A stretch of DNA of 64,000 bases from DASUBV01 sp036501025 (GTDB lineage Bacteria > Actinomycetota > Actinomycetes > Streptosporangiales > Streptosporangiaceae), in the NCBI GenBank assembly GCA_036501025.1, contig DASYBB010000059.1, positions 1 through 64,000 of the forward strand. The letters are read 5' to 3'. The translations under genes and the position numbers were made by a program. The stretch's first letter is position 1; each line of letters begins with the position of its first letter. The notes under the pieces are model-generated. The model made no database searches. It saw only the letters and a program-made list of their open reading frames with translations, and had not been told where the DNA came from. Below, one piece after another: positions 1 to 8,915 of the stretch.

Positions 1-20
1 GGGCTAGCCTCGGCTAGCCC
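1..20. terminator. GCTAGC hairpin over the lacI stop codon
   Basis: Perfect 9-bp inverted repeat GGGCTAGCC-TC-GGCTAGCCC. The right arm contains the TAG stop codon of the minus-strand LacI gene (14-16), so the hairpin forms at the 3' end of that transcript. There is no U-tract, as is common for actinobacterial terminators. The window edge hides what lies beyond it. Confidence 0.5.
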
Positions 21-1039
21 GCCGAAGCGCCGGCCCGGGCGACCGGCCCGGTCGACCCGCGCACCACCAGCTCGGGCTCGAACAGCAGCTCCTCAGTGCC
101 GGCCGCGCCGCCCTCGATCTGATGCACCAGCGCCGCGACCAGCGCCCGGCCCATCGCGTCGATGGGCTGCCGGATGGTCGTCAGCGGCGGGTCGGTGCAG
201 GTCATCAGCGCCGAGTCGTCGTAGCCGATGACCGACACGTCGGCCGGCACGTCCAGCCCCATCCGGCGCACGGCCCGGATCGCGCCCAGGGCCAGGATGT
301 CGCTGCCGCAGATGATGCCGGTCACCCCGGCCCGGATCAGCTTGTTCGCGGCCGCGTGCCCCGCCTCGAGCGAGAACAGCGTGCGGGCCACCGCGTCGGC
401 GGTGTCGATCCCGGCCCTGGCCGCGAGCGCCGTGTAGCTGGCCACCCGCCGCCGGGACGGAACGTGGTCCTCCGGCCCGATCAGCAGCCCGATCCGCCGG
501 TGCCCGAGCGAGAACAGGTGGCCGAAGCCCTGCTCGGTCGCGGCCGCGTCGTCGACCGACACGCTCGGGAAGCCGATCCCGTCGACCGCCCCGTTGACCA
601 GCATGGCGGGCACGCCGCGGTCGCGCAGCCGCCGGTAGTGCTCGTGCGGCGAGTCGGCCTCCATGTAGTCGCCGCCCGCGAAGATGACGCCGGAGACCTG
701 CTGCCCGAGCAGCATGCTGACGTAGTCGGCCTCGGACAGGCCGCCCGCCGCGGCCCGCACGCACAGCACCGGCGTGAGGCCCCGCTGGGTCAGCGCGCCG
801 CCGACGATCTCGGCCAGGGCCGGGAAGATCGGGTTCTGCAGCTCGGGCAGGACCAGGCCGACCAGCCGGACGCGCTCGCCCCGCAGCGAGGTGGGCCGCT
901 CGTAGCCGAGCACGTCCAGCGCGCTCAGCACCGCGTCCCGGGTCGCCTCCGAGACACCCGGCCGCCCGTTCAGGACCCGGCTGACGGTGGCCTCGCTGAC
1001 CCCGACCTTGTCCGCTACATCCGCAAGGCGTCGTCTCAT
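14..1039 (-). CDS. LacI-family transcriptional regulator
   Basis: This is a 341-aa protein with an N-terminal LacI helix-turn-helix: residues 4-25 read LADVADKVGVSEATVSRVLN, followed by the hinge region. A periplasmic-binding-protein-like sensor domain starts near residue 58 (VGLVLPELQNPIFPALAE) and runs to about residue 330. Such proteins repress sugar-utilisation genes and are released by a sugar ligand. No ribosome binding site precedes the ATG; a -10-like TAGCAT (1046-1051, minus strand) lies 6 nt upstream, which suggests a leaderless message. A 15-bp palindrome at 1062-1076 covers the -35 area, so autoregulation is likely. The upstream neighbour is a decayed alpha-glucosidase gene, which suggests that the regulator once controlled (or still controls) maltose or alpha-glucoside genes. 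The ligand is inferred, not seen. Confidence 0.93.
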   Translation of the reverse strand: MRRRLADVADKVGVSEATVSRVLNGRPGVSEATRDAVLSALDVLGYERPTSLRGERVRLVGLVLPELQNPIFPALAEIVGGALTQRGLTPVLCVRAAAGGLSEADYVSMLLGQQVSGVIFAGGDYMEADSPHEHYRRLRDRGVPAMLVNGAVDGIGFPSVSVDDAAATEQGFGHLFSLGHRRIGLLIGPEDHVPSRRRVASYTALAARAGIDTADAVARTLFSLEAGHAAANKLIRAGVTGIICGSDILALGAIRAVRRMGLDVPADVSVIGYDDSALMTCTDPPLTTIRQPIDAMGRALVAALVHQIEGGAAGTEELLFEPELVVRGSTGPVARAGASAG

Positions 1040-1061
1040 CCCGACATGCTAGCGCAAGGAT

Positions 1062-1076
1062 TGCAAGTCACTTGCA
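1062..1076. promoter_or_regulatory. LacI-type operator palindrome
   Basis: TGCAAGTCACTTGCA is a perfect odd palindrome (7-bp arms around a central C). Its TTGCAAG/CTTGCA half-sites resemble operators of actinobacterial maltose and alpha-glucoside LacI regulators. It lies 23 bp upstream of the LacI start codon and overlaps the expected -35 position, so it probably serves autorepression. The last codons of the neighbouring pseudogene fall inside it. Confidence 0.65.
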
Positions 1077-1768
1077 GGCCCTTTCAGGGTCGGGGCCGGT
1101 GCGCAGCCACACCGCGGTGCGGTGTCCGCCGGCCGCCGGCCGCCGGCGCCCAGCGGCCCGCTGGCCAGCAGTATCCCGGCGTGGGCGGGCAGCCCGGCGG
1201 GCTGCGCGGGCAGGTTGACCACGCAGGTCACCCCCGGCTCCCCGGCCCGTCCGGGGGCCACCGACAGCACCCCGTCCGGGGCCGGCCGCCACGTCATCCA
1301 AGGAGGCACCCGGCTGTCGTCGCGCCCCGGGGTCGGCGCCGCCGGCGCGGTGCCAGATCGGGTCCTGCCGACGCCCCGCGGGGATGTCCTCCACCTCCCA
1401 CAGCCCCAGCTCCTCGCCCTGGTATACGTACACCGACCCCCGGCAGCGCCATCGTGAGCAGCGCCGCCGCGTCACAGGCGCAGCACAGGTACGGGAAGTT
1501 GTCCATGTCGTCCGGCGCGGCGATGTACATGCCGAGCTTGCCCGCCCCCGTCAGCTTCTGCAGAGCGCCCCAGGCCAGCTGCTCGGTCGGGCTCATGCTC
1601 TTGTCGGCGAAGCGCATCTGGTGCAGCACGGCCGGCCGGCACGTACGAGGTGATGTCGGCCGCCTGGCCGGCGTCCAGGCACGCCGCGGCGGCGAGCCCC
1701 CGCGCGGCGACGGCGGCGACTCCGGCTGTCTGTCGTCCGCCCCCTCTTCGGCGAAGCTGTCTGCTCAT
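1068..1768 (-). pseudogene. decayed GH13 alpha-glucosidase remnant
   Basis: Pieces of a GH13 alpha-glucosidase are readable in three different minus-strand frames. One frame ends in AAALLTMALPG (about 1440-1475). The next frame gives SVYVYQGEELGLWEVEDIP and RQDPIWHR (about 1345-1440). A third gives DPGRDDSRVPP and then the C-terminal all-beta part with VVNLPAQP and LLASGPLG. The end, AVWLRTGPDPERACK, is back in the second frame. The first shift sits in a run of five Gs where four would keep the frame. Roughly 100 codons between the DPGRD motif and the C-terminal domain are missing. A good Shine-Dalgarno (GGAGG) precedes an ATG at 1768, but the first ~90 codons are not recognisably GH13, so the 5' part may be another remnant. 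Sequencing error could explain single shifts, but not the internal deletion. Confidence 0.8.
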
Positions 1769-1891
1769 CGGTGAATCCTCCCTGGCCTGCCGCCGCGCCC
1801 GTCCGGTGCAGCAGCGGGGCGGGAGGGGCGCGACACGCGGGAACAGACCGGGTCCTTTGAGCGCAGACGGTTCCTCGTTACCGTGGGCACC

Positions 1892-4800
1892 ATGGCGACT
1901 CGTGCGCCCAAGAGCGCAGCACGCCCGCGCACCGGCACGAGCCGCTCGCGGTCGGCCAGCGGCACCAGCGGCGACCCCGGCCCCTCCACCGGCACGGGGC
2001 GGCCCCGCGCGGCCGGCGGCGCCCGGGCCCGCACCACTACCTCGAACCTGCCCGGCTCCGCCGCCGGGTCGCGGTCCGGCGGGTCCAAGGCCGGCAGCTC
2101 GCGGAGCGGCAGCTCGCGGAGCGGCAGCTCGCGGGCGGGCACCTCGTCGACCGGCACCTCGCGGGCGGGCAGCTCACGGGCCGGCAGCGCGCGGGGCGGC
2201 AGCTCGCGGGGCGGGTCGAAGGCCCGCGGGTCGACGGCCTCGCCCTACCGGCGCGGCTCGGGCAAGCCGGCGCCGCGCAGCCGGGGGCGGGCCGGGCGCC
2301 GTCCCGCGCCGCCGCCGTCCGCCAACCCGCTGATCATCCTCATCGGCTGGATCGCGAATGCGGTGGCCGGCATCTGGATGGCCCTGGCGCATACCGTCGG
2401 GTCCGCGGCCCGCGCATTCGGCCGCAGCGCCCGCGACATGGACGCCGCGCACCAGCGCGACGGGGTCGGGTTCCTGGCCGTGTGCGCGGCCATCATCAGC
2501 GCCGCGGCGCTGTGGTGGCACCTCGGCGTCATCGGCCACCCGCTGACCGCGGTGCTGAAGGGCACGTTCGGCTCCGGCGCCCCGGCCGTCCCGGTCCTGC
2601 TTCTCCTGCTGGCCATCCGGTTCCTGCGGCACCCCGACCACAACGCCGACACTGCCCGCATGGTCATCGGCTGGTCGGCGCTCCTGGTCGGCGCGCTCGG
2701 CCTGGTCCACATCGCCAACGGCACGCCCAGCCCGGCCGACGGCGGCGCCGCGATGCGCGGCGCGGGCGGCCTGATCGGCTACGTCGCGGCCGCGCCGCTG
2801 GTGCACCTGGTCACGAAGTGGGCGGCGACGCCCGTGCTGGCCGCGGTGACCGGGTTCGGCCTGCTCGTCGTCACCGGCACGCCGCTGCACCAGCTGCCCG
2901 GCCGGCTCGCCGAGCTGCACGGCTTCATGTGGGGCCAGCAGCCCGAGGACGACTGGGACTACGACGAGGACGGGGAGCCCCTCGACGAGGACGCCGACCT
3001 GGACGCCCCCGGGACCGGCGCCCGCGCGCTGGGCCGGGGCCGGTCCCGGCGGCCGGCCGCCATCGAGGCCGGCGACCATGACGTGCCCTACGACACGCCG
3101 CTGCTGGGCGGGTCGGTCAGCCGGCGCCAGGCCGGCCAGGCGGCCCGGCTCAAGGCCGCCGCGTCCGCCGCCGACGCGCTGGCCGCGGAACGGACGGTGG
3201 CTGACCCCGAGCCGGTCCCGGACGGGCTGGCCTTCTCGGCGCCGGCCGCCCCGGGCAGCGCCAGGGCCGACGCGCGGCCCGGCGGCGGGCCGGGCCAGGC
3301 CGCGGCGGAGGAGAGCTGGCGGGAATCCTGGTTCGGGGACGAGGGCGATGCCGCCCCGGCCGCCGGCGCGGCGCACCCGGCCGGCGCGCCGCCGGAGGCC
3401 GCCCCGAAGAAGCCCGAGCAGCTGACCCTGGCCGCCTCCAGCGACGCCAGCTACACGCTGCCGCCGGCGGCGCTGCTCAAGCCGGGCAGCGCGCCCAAGG
3501 CCCGGACCCGGGCCAACGACCAGATGGTCGAGGCGCTGTCCGCGGTGCTGGACCAGTTCGAGGTGGACGCCCAGGTGACCGGGTTCAACCGCGGTCCCAC
3601 CGTCACCCGGTACGAGATCGAGCTCGGCCCGGCGGTGAAGGTCGAGCGGGTCACCCAGCTGACCAGGAACATCGCCTACGCGGTGAAGAGCGCCGACGTC
3701 CGGATCCTGTCGCCCATCCCCGGCAAGTCCGCGATCGGCGTGGAGATCCCGAACACCGACCGGGAGATCGTCAGCCTGGGCGACGTGCTGCGCTCGCCGG
3801 CCGCCACCTCCGACCACCACCCGATGGTGGTCGGCCTGGGCAAGGACGTCGAGGGCCGGACCGTGGTGGCCAACCTGGCCAAGATGCCGCACATGCTGAT
3901 CGCGGGCGCGACCGGCGCGGGCAAGTCGGTGTGCCTCAACGGGGTGATCACCTCCGTGCTGCTGCGGGCCACCCCCGAGGAGGTCCGGATGGTCCTGATC
4001 GACCCCAAGCGGGTCGAGCTGGCCGCTTACGCCGGGATCCCGCACCTGATCACCCAGATCATCACCAACCCGAAGAAGGCCGCCGACGCACTGCAGTGGG
4101 TGGTCGGCGAGATGGACCGCCGCTACGACGACCTGTCGGCGTCCGGCTTCAAGCACGTGGACGACTTCAACAAGGCCGTCCGGGCGGGCAAGCTCACCGC
4201 CCCGCCCGGCAGCGAGCGCGTCTACCAGCCCTATCCCTACCTGCTGGTCATCGTGGACGAGCTGGCCGACCTGATGATGGTCGCGCCCCGCGACGTGGAA
4301 GACGCGATCGTCCGGATCACCCAGCTGGCCCGGGCGGCGGGCATCCACCTGGTGCTGGCCACCCAGCGCCCGAGCGTCGACGTGGTGACCGGGCTGATCA
4401 AGGCCAACGTGCCGTCCCGGCTCGCGTTCGCCACCTCCAGCCTGACCGACAGCCGGGTCATCCTGGACCAGCCCGGCGCCGAGAAGCTCATCGGCCAGGG
4501 CGACTCGCTGTTCCTGCCGATGGGCGCGAGCAAGCCGCTGCGGCTGCAGAGCGCGTTCGTCAGCGAGAAGGAAATCCGGGAGATCGTCCAGCACTGCAAG
4601 CGCCAGCTCGAGCCCGAGTACCGCGAGGACGTCGTGGCCCCGGCGGGCAAGCCCCGGGAGGTCGACGCCGAGATCGGCGACGACCTGGACCTGCTCGTGC
4701 AGGCGGTCGAGCTGGTCGTCAGCACCCAGTTCGGGTCGACGTCCATGCTCCAGCGCAAGCTGCGGGTGGGCTTCGCCAAGGCCGGGCGGCTGATGGACCT

Positions 4801-4906
4801 CATGGAGAGCCGGGGCGTGGTCGGCCCCAGCGAGGGGTCCAAGGCCAGAGACGTCCTGGTCCGCCCCGACGATCTGCCCGCACTGCTGACCTCACTGCGC
4901 GGTTGA
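1892..4906 (+). CDS. ftsK: FtsK/SpoIIIE DNA translocase
   Basis: This 1004-aa hexameric DNA pump moves chromosome ends during division. The first ~130 residues are a low-complexity Ser/Gly/Arg/Ala tail (repeated GSSRSGSS-like units), followed by membrane segments between about residues 145 and 345. An acidic linker comes next, then the RecA-like motor with Walker A GATGAGKS (residues 672-679) and Walker B LLVIVDELADLM near residue 785. The C-terminal gamma winged helix (about 930-1000) should read KOPS-like sites. I chose ATG 1892 over the in-frame GTG 1883 because that GTG overlaps a TACCGT -10 hexamer (1879-1884), leaving a 7-nt gap to the ATG as in a leaderless transcript. The rnj and dapA genes that usually precede ftsK in Streptomyces are not present here. 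Confidence 0.97.
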   Translation: MATRAPKSAARPRTGTSRSRSASGTSGDPGPSTGTGRPRAAGGARARTTTSNLPGSAAGSRSGGSKAGSSRSGSSRSGSSRAGTSSTGTSRAGSSRAGSARGGSSRGGSKARGSTASPYRRGSGKPAPRSRGRAGRRPAPPPSANPLIILIGWIANAVAGIWMALAHTVGSAARAFGRSARDMDAAHQRDGVGFLAVCAAIISAAALWWHLGVIGHPLTAVLKGTFGSGAPAVPVLLLLLAIRFLRHPDHNADTARMVIGWSALLVGALGLVHIANGTPSPADGGAAMRGAGGLIGYVAAAPLVHLVTKWAATPVLAAVTGFGLLVVTGTPLHQLPGRLAELHGFMWGQQPEDDWDYDEDGEPLDEDADLDAPGTGARALGRGRSRRPAAIEAGDHDVPYDTPLLGGSVSRRQAGQAARLKAAASAADALAAERTVADPEPVPDGLAFSAPAAPGSARADARPGGGPGQAAAEESWRESWFGDEGDAAPAAGAAHPAGAPPEAAPKKPEQLTLAASSDASYTLPPAALLKPGSAPKARTRANDQMVEALSAVLDQFEVDAQVTGFNRGPTVTRYEIELGPAVKVERVTQLTRNIAYAVKSADVRILSPIPGKSAIGVEIPNTDREIVSLGDVLRSPAATSDHHPMVVGLGKDVEGRTVVANLAKMPHMLIAGATGAGKSVCLNGVITSVLLRATPEEVRMVLIDPKRVELAAYAGIPHLITQIITNPKKAADALQWVVGEMDRRYDDLSASGFKHVDDFNKAVRAGKLTAPPGSERVYQPYPYLLVIVDELADLMMVAPRDVEDAIVRITQLARAAGIHLVLATQRPSVDVVTGLIKANVPSRLAFATSSLTDSRVILDQPGAEKLIGQGDSLFLPMGASKPLRLQSAFVSEKEIREIVQHCKRQLEPEYREDVVAPAGKPREVDAEIGDDLDLLVQAVELVVSTQFGSTSMLQRKLRVGFAKAGRLMDLMESRGVVGPSEGSKARDVLVRPDDLPALLTSLRG
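2087..2215 (+). repeat. tandem Ser-Gly-Arg codon repeat within ftsK
   Basis: Imperfect 15-nt units of the type GGCAGCTCGCGGAGC are repeated about eight times and encode GSSRS/GTSRA/GSARG pentapeptides in the disordered N-terminal tail of FtsK. Such repeats are prone to length change between strains. Confidence 0.8.
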
Positions 4907-5112
4907 GCAATCCGTTTCGGGGGAATTGGCAGTTTTCGAGGGTCGAGGCAGACTTAAGGAAGACGCGACAGAACCGGGCCGGTCCTCGCCGGAAGGTAAT
5001 TGCGTGTCTACACTGAGTGACCGTTCCCTCCACCGGGAACGGGGGAAACGTACGTCGCTGCACCCGCGCCCCCGGGCGGCTGCAGGGCCAGATGAAGCAG
5101 TGGAGGCACCGA

Positions 5113-5889
5113 GTGAGTATCGGTGACGCCCTGGCAGCGGAACGTCGCCAAGCTGGGCTCACGATCACGCAGGTCAGCCAGCGGACCTGCATCAGGGAGA
5201 CCATCATCCGGGGGATTGAGCACGACGACTTCTCGGCCTGCGGTGGCGATTTCTACGCGCGCGGGCACATCCGCAGCATCGCCCGGGCGGTGGGCGCGGA
5301 GCCCGAGCCGCTGATTCGCGAGTACGACGCCACGCAGGGCGCACCGGAGGGCATCACCGCGGCGGACGTGTTCGAGCCGTCCACTCCGATCCGGCTCAAG
5401 GAACGGCGGCGGCCGAACTGGAGCCTGGCCATGCTGGTGGCCCTCGCGGCCATCGTGGGCATTGCCACCTACCATTTCCTGTCAGGCCCGACCAAGGCCA
5501 GCCCGGCGGCCGTCACCCACCCGGCGGCGGCCAGCGGCACCGGGCACGGGGCGGGCACCGGTCACGCGGCCGCGGGCCACAAGAAGAAGCACAAGACGAC
5601 CAGCCAGGCCAGCGCCGGCGACCCGCACCACGTCGTGATCGTGCTCCGGGCGGCCAGCGAGAGCTGCTGGGTGGACCTGACCACGCATGCGGGCCAGCCC
5701 ATCTTTGCGGGCGTCCTGCCCGCCGGGACGTCCAAGTCGTGGACCGAGGAGGGCCCGGTGAGCCTGGAGATCGGCAACCCGGGCGCGGTGACGCTCACCG
5801 TCAACGGGAAGGACCAGAACCCGAAGCCGGGCTCGCCGGTCACCCTGACCCTCGGCGGCGCCGCGTCGACCCCGCCCACCCAGGGCTGA
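5113..5889 (+). CDS. RodZ-like helix-turn-helix membrane protein (DUF4115)
   Basis: A 258-aa protein. The N-terminal HTH_25/RodZ-type domain (residues 1-85) contains SIGDALAAERRQAGLTITQV and FYARGHIRSIARAVG. A single transmembrane segment follows near residues 110-125 (WSLAMLVALAAIVGIATYHF). A His/Lys/Thr-rich linker (GHKKKHKTTS) leads to a C-terminal beta-rich DUF4115 domain (about 175-250). RodZ homologues link MreB to the membrane, and this gene is a conserved follower of ftsK in actinobacteria, so a role in cell shape or division is likely but unproven. The GTG at 5113 is preferred because GGAGG ends 6 nt before it; upstream in-frame ATGs lack such a site. A strong hairpin follows the stop codon. 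Confidence 0.85.
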   Translation: MSIGDALAAERRQAGLTITQVSQRTCIRETIIRGIEHDDFSACGGDFYARGHIRSIARAVGAEPEPLIREYDATQGAPEGITAADVFEPSTPIRLKERRRPNWSLAMLVALAAIVGIATYHFLSGPTKASPAAVTHPAAASGTGHGAGTGHAAAGHKKKHKTTSQASAGDPHHVVIVLRAASESCWVDLTTHAGQPIFAGVLPAGTSKSWTEEGPVSLEIGNPGAVTLTVNGKDQNPKPGSPVTLTLGGAASTPPTQG

Positions 5890-5922
5890 CACGGGCCGGC
5901 GGGCGGCCCGCCGGCGGCCGTG
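5890..5922 (+). terminator. hairpin terminator after the RodZ-like gene
   Basis: Perfect 10-bp arms GCCGGCGGGC (5895-5904) and GCCCGCCGGC (5906-5915) are extended by CACGG/CCGTG with a GG bulge. It begins one base after the stop codon. There is no U-tract. It separates this unit from rimO, which has its own start signals. Confidence 0.6.
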
Positions 5923-5961
5923 GGTGCCCTGGCATGAGCCCGCTTACCGTAGTCTGCCGAT

Positions 5962-7536
5962 GTGTCGTCGAGCCAGAATGCCTCTCCCGCGCGCGAGGCC
6001 AGCCCGTCCCGGCAGGCCGCTGGGCGCAGCGTCAGCCTGATCACGATGGGCTGCGCCCGCAATGAGGTCGACTCCGAGGAACTCGCGGGCCGGCTGGAGC
6101 GGGCCGGCTGGACGCTGGCCGAAGAAGGGGACGACGCCGACGTCGTGCTGGTCAACACCTGCGGCTTCATCCAGGCGGCCAAGCAGGACTCGATCGACGA
6201 GCTGCTCGGCGCCGCCGGGGGCAGCGCCGCGGTGGTCGCGGCGGGGTGCCTGGCCGAGCGCTACGGGTCCGGGCTGGCCGACGCGCTGCCCGAGGCTCAG
6301 GTCCTCAGCTTCGACGACTACGCCAACATCGCCGACCGGCTGGACGACGTCGTGGCGGGCCGCCGCTGGCAGGCGCACGAGCCCCGGGACCGGCGCAAGC
6401 TGCTCCCGCTGACCCCGGCCGCGCGGCCCGCGGCGGGCGGGGCGCCGGTGCCCGGCCACGGCACGGTCGCCGGGCCCGCTGCGGACAATCCCGCCGGGCC
6501 CGCCATCCCGGACCTGCCGCCCGGCGTCGCGCCGGCGTCGGGACCGCGGGTCATGCGGCGGCGGCTCGGCGGCGGGCCGGCGGCGCCGCTCAAGATCGCG
6601 TCGGGCTGCGACCGGCGGTGCAGCTTCTGCGCCATCCCGGCGTTCCGCGGGGCATTCGTCTCGCGCCCGGCCGCCGACCTGGTCACCGAGGCGGGCTGGC
6701 TGGCCACCCACGGCGCCCGCGAGCTGTACCTGGTCAGCGAGAACTCCACCTCCTACGGCAAGGACCTGGGCGACCTCCGGCTGCTGGAGAAGCTGCTGCC
6801 GCAGCTCGCCGCGGTGCCGGGCATCGCCCGGATCCGGGTCAGCTACCTGCAGCCGGCCGAGGTCCGGCCCGGCCTGATCGAGGTCATGGCCGGCACGCCG
6901 GGCGTGGCGCCGTACTTCGACCTGTCGTTCCAGCACGCCAGCGGCACGGTCCTGCGGTCCATGCGCCGGTTCGGCGACGGCGAGCGGTTCCTGGGCCTGA
7001 TCGAGCAGATCCGGGCGCTGGCCCCGGCGGCCGGCATCCGTTCCAACTTCATCGTGGGCTTCCCCGGCGAGACGCCGGACGATGTCGAGGCCCTGCGCGA
7101 GTTCCTGATCGACGCCCGGCTGGACGCGATCGGCGTCTTCGGCTACTCGGCCGAGGACGGCACCGAGGCGGCCGGCCTGCCCGGCGAGCTGCCGGAGGAC
7201 GAGGTCGCCGCCCGGGTCTCCGACCTCGCCGACCTCGCGGACGAGCTGATGGCCCAGCGCGCCGCCGACCGCGTCGGCGAGATCATGGACGTGCTGATCG
7301 AGGAGGACCTCGGCGACGGCCGGTACCTGGGCCGCGGGCCGCACCAGGCGCCCGAGGTCGACGGCACCGTCGAGGTCACGGTGGCCGCCGCGGCCCCCGG
7401 CGACCTGCTGAGGGTCGCGATCACCGACTCTGACGGCGTCGACCTGACCGGGGTGCCCGCGGCCGCCGGCGCCGGGCAGCCGGCGGATGCCGCTCCGGCC
7501 CCGGCCCCCGGGGTCCTGGCCGCGGGACCGCATTGA
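5962..7536 (+). CDS. rimO: Ribosomal protein S12 methylthiotransferase RimO
   Basis: A radical-SAM methylthiotransferase (524 aa) that adds a methylthio group to the conserved Asp of ribosomal protein uS12. The N-terminal UPF0004 domain (from residue 26, SLITMGCARNEVDSE) carries its own cluster cysteines, including VNTCGF. The radical-SAM cysteines are Cys216, Cys220 and Cys223 (CDRRCSFC). A TRAM-like domain lies at about 430-490 and a low-complexity Pro/Ala tail follows. An insert rich in Pro/Gly/Ala (about 145-195) lies between the two cluster domains. The GTG start is preceded by TAGTCT with a 6-nt gap and no Shine-Dalgarno, suggesting a leaderless mRNA. The stop overlaps the pgsA start by 4 bp, so rimO-pgsA-pncC is an operon. 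Confidence 0.96.
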   Translation: MSSSQNASPAREASPSRQAAGRSVSLITMGCARNEVDSEELAGRLERAGWTLAEEGDDADVVLVNTCGFIQAAKQDSIDELLGAAGGSAAVVAAGCLAERYGSGLADALPEAQVLSFDDYANIADRLDDVVAGRRWQAHEPRDRRKLLPLTPAARPAAGGAPVPGHGTVAGPAADNPAGPAIPDLPPGVAPASGPRVMRRRLGGGPAAPLKIASGCDRRCSFCAIPAFRGAFVSRPAADLVTEAGWLATHGARELYLVSENSTSYGKDLGDLRLLEKLLPQLAAVPGIARIRVSYLQPAEVRPGLIEVMAGTPGVAPYFDLSFQHASGTVLRSMRRFGDGERFLGLIEQIRALAPAAGIRSNFIVGFPGETPDDVEALREFLIDARLDAIGVFGYSAEDGTEAAGLPGELPEDEVAARVSDLADLADELMAQRAADRVGEIMDVLIEEDLGDGRYLGRGPHQAPEVDGTVEVTVAAAAPGDLLRVAITDSDGVDLTGVPAAAGAGQPADAAPAPAPGVLAAGPH

Positions 7537-8402
7537 GCGAGGCCGGACCCCGGAGCTCCGGGAACGGGGCGCCGGGGGGCGCGGTCGCCGCGGCACCGCG
7601 GCTGCTGAACGTGGCCAACGCGCTGACCGTGGCCCGGCTGCTGCTGGTGCCGGTGTGCGTCGGCTTCCTGGCCGCCGGCGGGACCGGCTACCGGTACATC
7701 GCCTTCGCGGCGTTCGCGGTGGCGTCGATGACCGACCTGGCCGACGGCGAGCTGGCGCGGCGGCGCAACCTGATCACCGACTTCGGGAAGATCGCCGACC
7801 CCATCGCCGACAAGGCGCTGACCGGGTCGGCCCTGGTCACCCTGTCCGCCCTCGGCGACCTGGCCTGGTGGATCACGATCGTCATCGTGGCCCGCGAGCT
7901 GGCCGTCACCGCGCTCCGGTTCTGGGTCATCCGCCGGGGCGTGATCGCCGCCAGCCGGGGCGGCAAGCTCAAGACCCTGCTCCAGGTGATCGCCATCAGC
8001 CTGTACATCCTGCCGTGGGCGATCCCGGTGGAGCGGCGGGTGCTGATGGGGGCGGCCGTCGCGGTGACGCTGGCGACCGGAATCGACTACACGGTCCGCG
8101 CCATCCAGCTGCACCGGGCCGTCCCGCACGGGCTGGCGCCCGCGGCCGACCCGCCCAGCGGCGCCCGGCCCGCGGACCTGGCGGCGGCCGCCGACCTGAC
8201 GGCCGGGCCGGCCGGGTTCCCGGCGGCCGCGCGCCCGGGGCCGGCCGGGTCGCCGGCGGCGGGGCGGCCGGGGCCGGATCGGGCGGATTCAGCTATCCGC
8301 GATTCAGCGGCAAGCGAAGCAGATTCTGTTGCGCCCGCGCCCACCGGCGATGCGCCGCCCGGCCCGGCCGGGTCCGGCCGCGGCGGCCGGGGATCCTCAT
8401 GA
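7533..8402 (+). CDS. pgsA: CDP-diacylglycerol-glycerol-3-phosphate 3-phosphatidyltransferase
   Basis: An integral membrane CDP-alcohol phosphotransferase (289 aa) that makes phosphatidylglycerol phosphate. The signature D-x2-DG-x2-AR-x8-G-x3-D-x3-D is complete at residues 68-93 (DLADGELAR ... FGKIADPIAD). Several transmembrane helices fill residues 25-200, and the last ~80 residues are an Ala/Pro/Gly-rich cytoplasmic tail absent from short homologues. The start is TTG, overlapping the rimO stop by 4 bp, which implies translational coupling. The stop overlaps the pncC ATG (ATGA). The rimO-pgsA-pncC-clgR order is conserved across actinobacteria. Confidence 0.95.
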   Translation: MSEAGPRSSGNGAPGGAVAAAPRLLNVANALTVARLLLVPVCVGFLAAGGTGYRYIAFAAFAVASMTDLADGELARRRNLITDFGKIADPIADKALTGSALVTLSALGDLAWWITIVIVARELAVTALRFWVIRRGVIAASRGGKLKTLLQVIAISLYILPWAIPVERRVLMGAAVAVTLATGIDYTVRAIQLHRAVPHGLAPAADPPSGARPADLAAAADLTAGPAGFPAAARPGPAGSPAAGRPGPDRADSAIRDSAASEADSVAPAPTGDAPPGPAGSGRGGRGSS

Positions 8403-8899
8403 CGGCGCCCGGCCACCGCATCGAGGCCCTGGCCGCTACCGCGATCGAGCTCCTGATCGCGCGGGACGAGACGGTCGCCACGGCCGAGTCGCTGACCGGC
8501 GGGCTGGTGGCGGCGGCGCTCACCACCGTCCCCGGCTCCTCCGCCGCCGTCCGCGGCGGCGTGGTGGCCTACGCCACCGAGCTCAAGGCGGCCCTCCTCG
8601 GCGTGCCCGCTGACCTGCTAGAACGTCACGGGGCCGTGCATGGCGACGTGGCCGAGGCGATGGCTGAGGGAGCCCGGGACCGGCTCGGCGCCAGCACCGG
8701 GGTGGCCACCACGGGCGTCGCCGGGCCCGACCCGGCCGAGGGCAAGCCGGTCGGGATGGTCTTCGTGGCCGTGGCCGGCCCGGGCGGCCTGGCCTCCCGG
8801 CAGCTGGCCCTGACCGGTGACCGGGAGGAAATTCGGGCGGCCACCGTGGCGAGCGTCCTGGGCCTGCTGATCAGTGCCCTGCAGGAACACGTAGTCTGA
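8399..8899 (+). CDS. pncC: CinA-family nicotinamide-nucleotide amidohydrolase
   Basis: A 166-aa stand-alone CinA C-terminal domain that deamidates nicotinamide mononucleotide in NAD recycling. Diagnostic stretches are TVATAESLTGGLVAAALTTV (residues 25-45), VVAYATELKAALLGV and TGVAGPDPAEGKPVGMVF. The N-terminal COG1058 domain of full-length CinA is absent, as is usual for this locus. ATG 8399 overlaps the pgsA stop as ATGA, which fixes the start; a longer frame running through the pgsA coding region is out of phase with pgsA and is not a gene. Confidence 0.94.
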   Translation: MTAPGHRIEALAATAIELLIARDETVATAESLTGGLVAAALTTVPGSSAAVRGGVVAYATELKAALLGVPADLLERHGAVHGDVAEAMAEGARDRLGASTGVATTGVAGPDPAEGKPVGMVFVAVAGPGGLASRQLALTGDREEIRAATVASVLGLLISALQEHVV

Positions 8900-8915
8900 T
8901 TACAGCGTTACAGAG

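Noticed and set aside
122..1774. 550-codon plus-strand frame over the LacI gene
   Set aside because: Antisense shadow of the LacI gene and pseudogene in GC-rich DNA. It is Arg/Gly/Pro/His-rich, has no domain, and the real frame has clear homology.
1883..1891. GTG 1883 as the ftsK start
   Set aside because: It overlaps the predicted -10 hexamer and adds only three residues; ATG 1892 fits the leaderless spacing seen at other genes.
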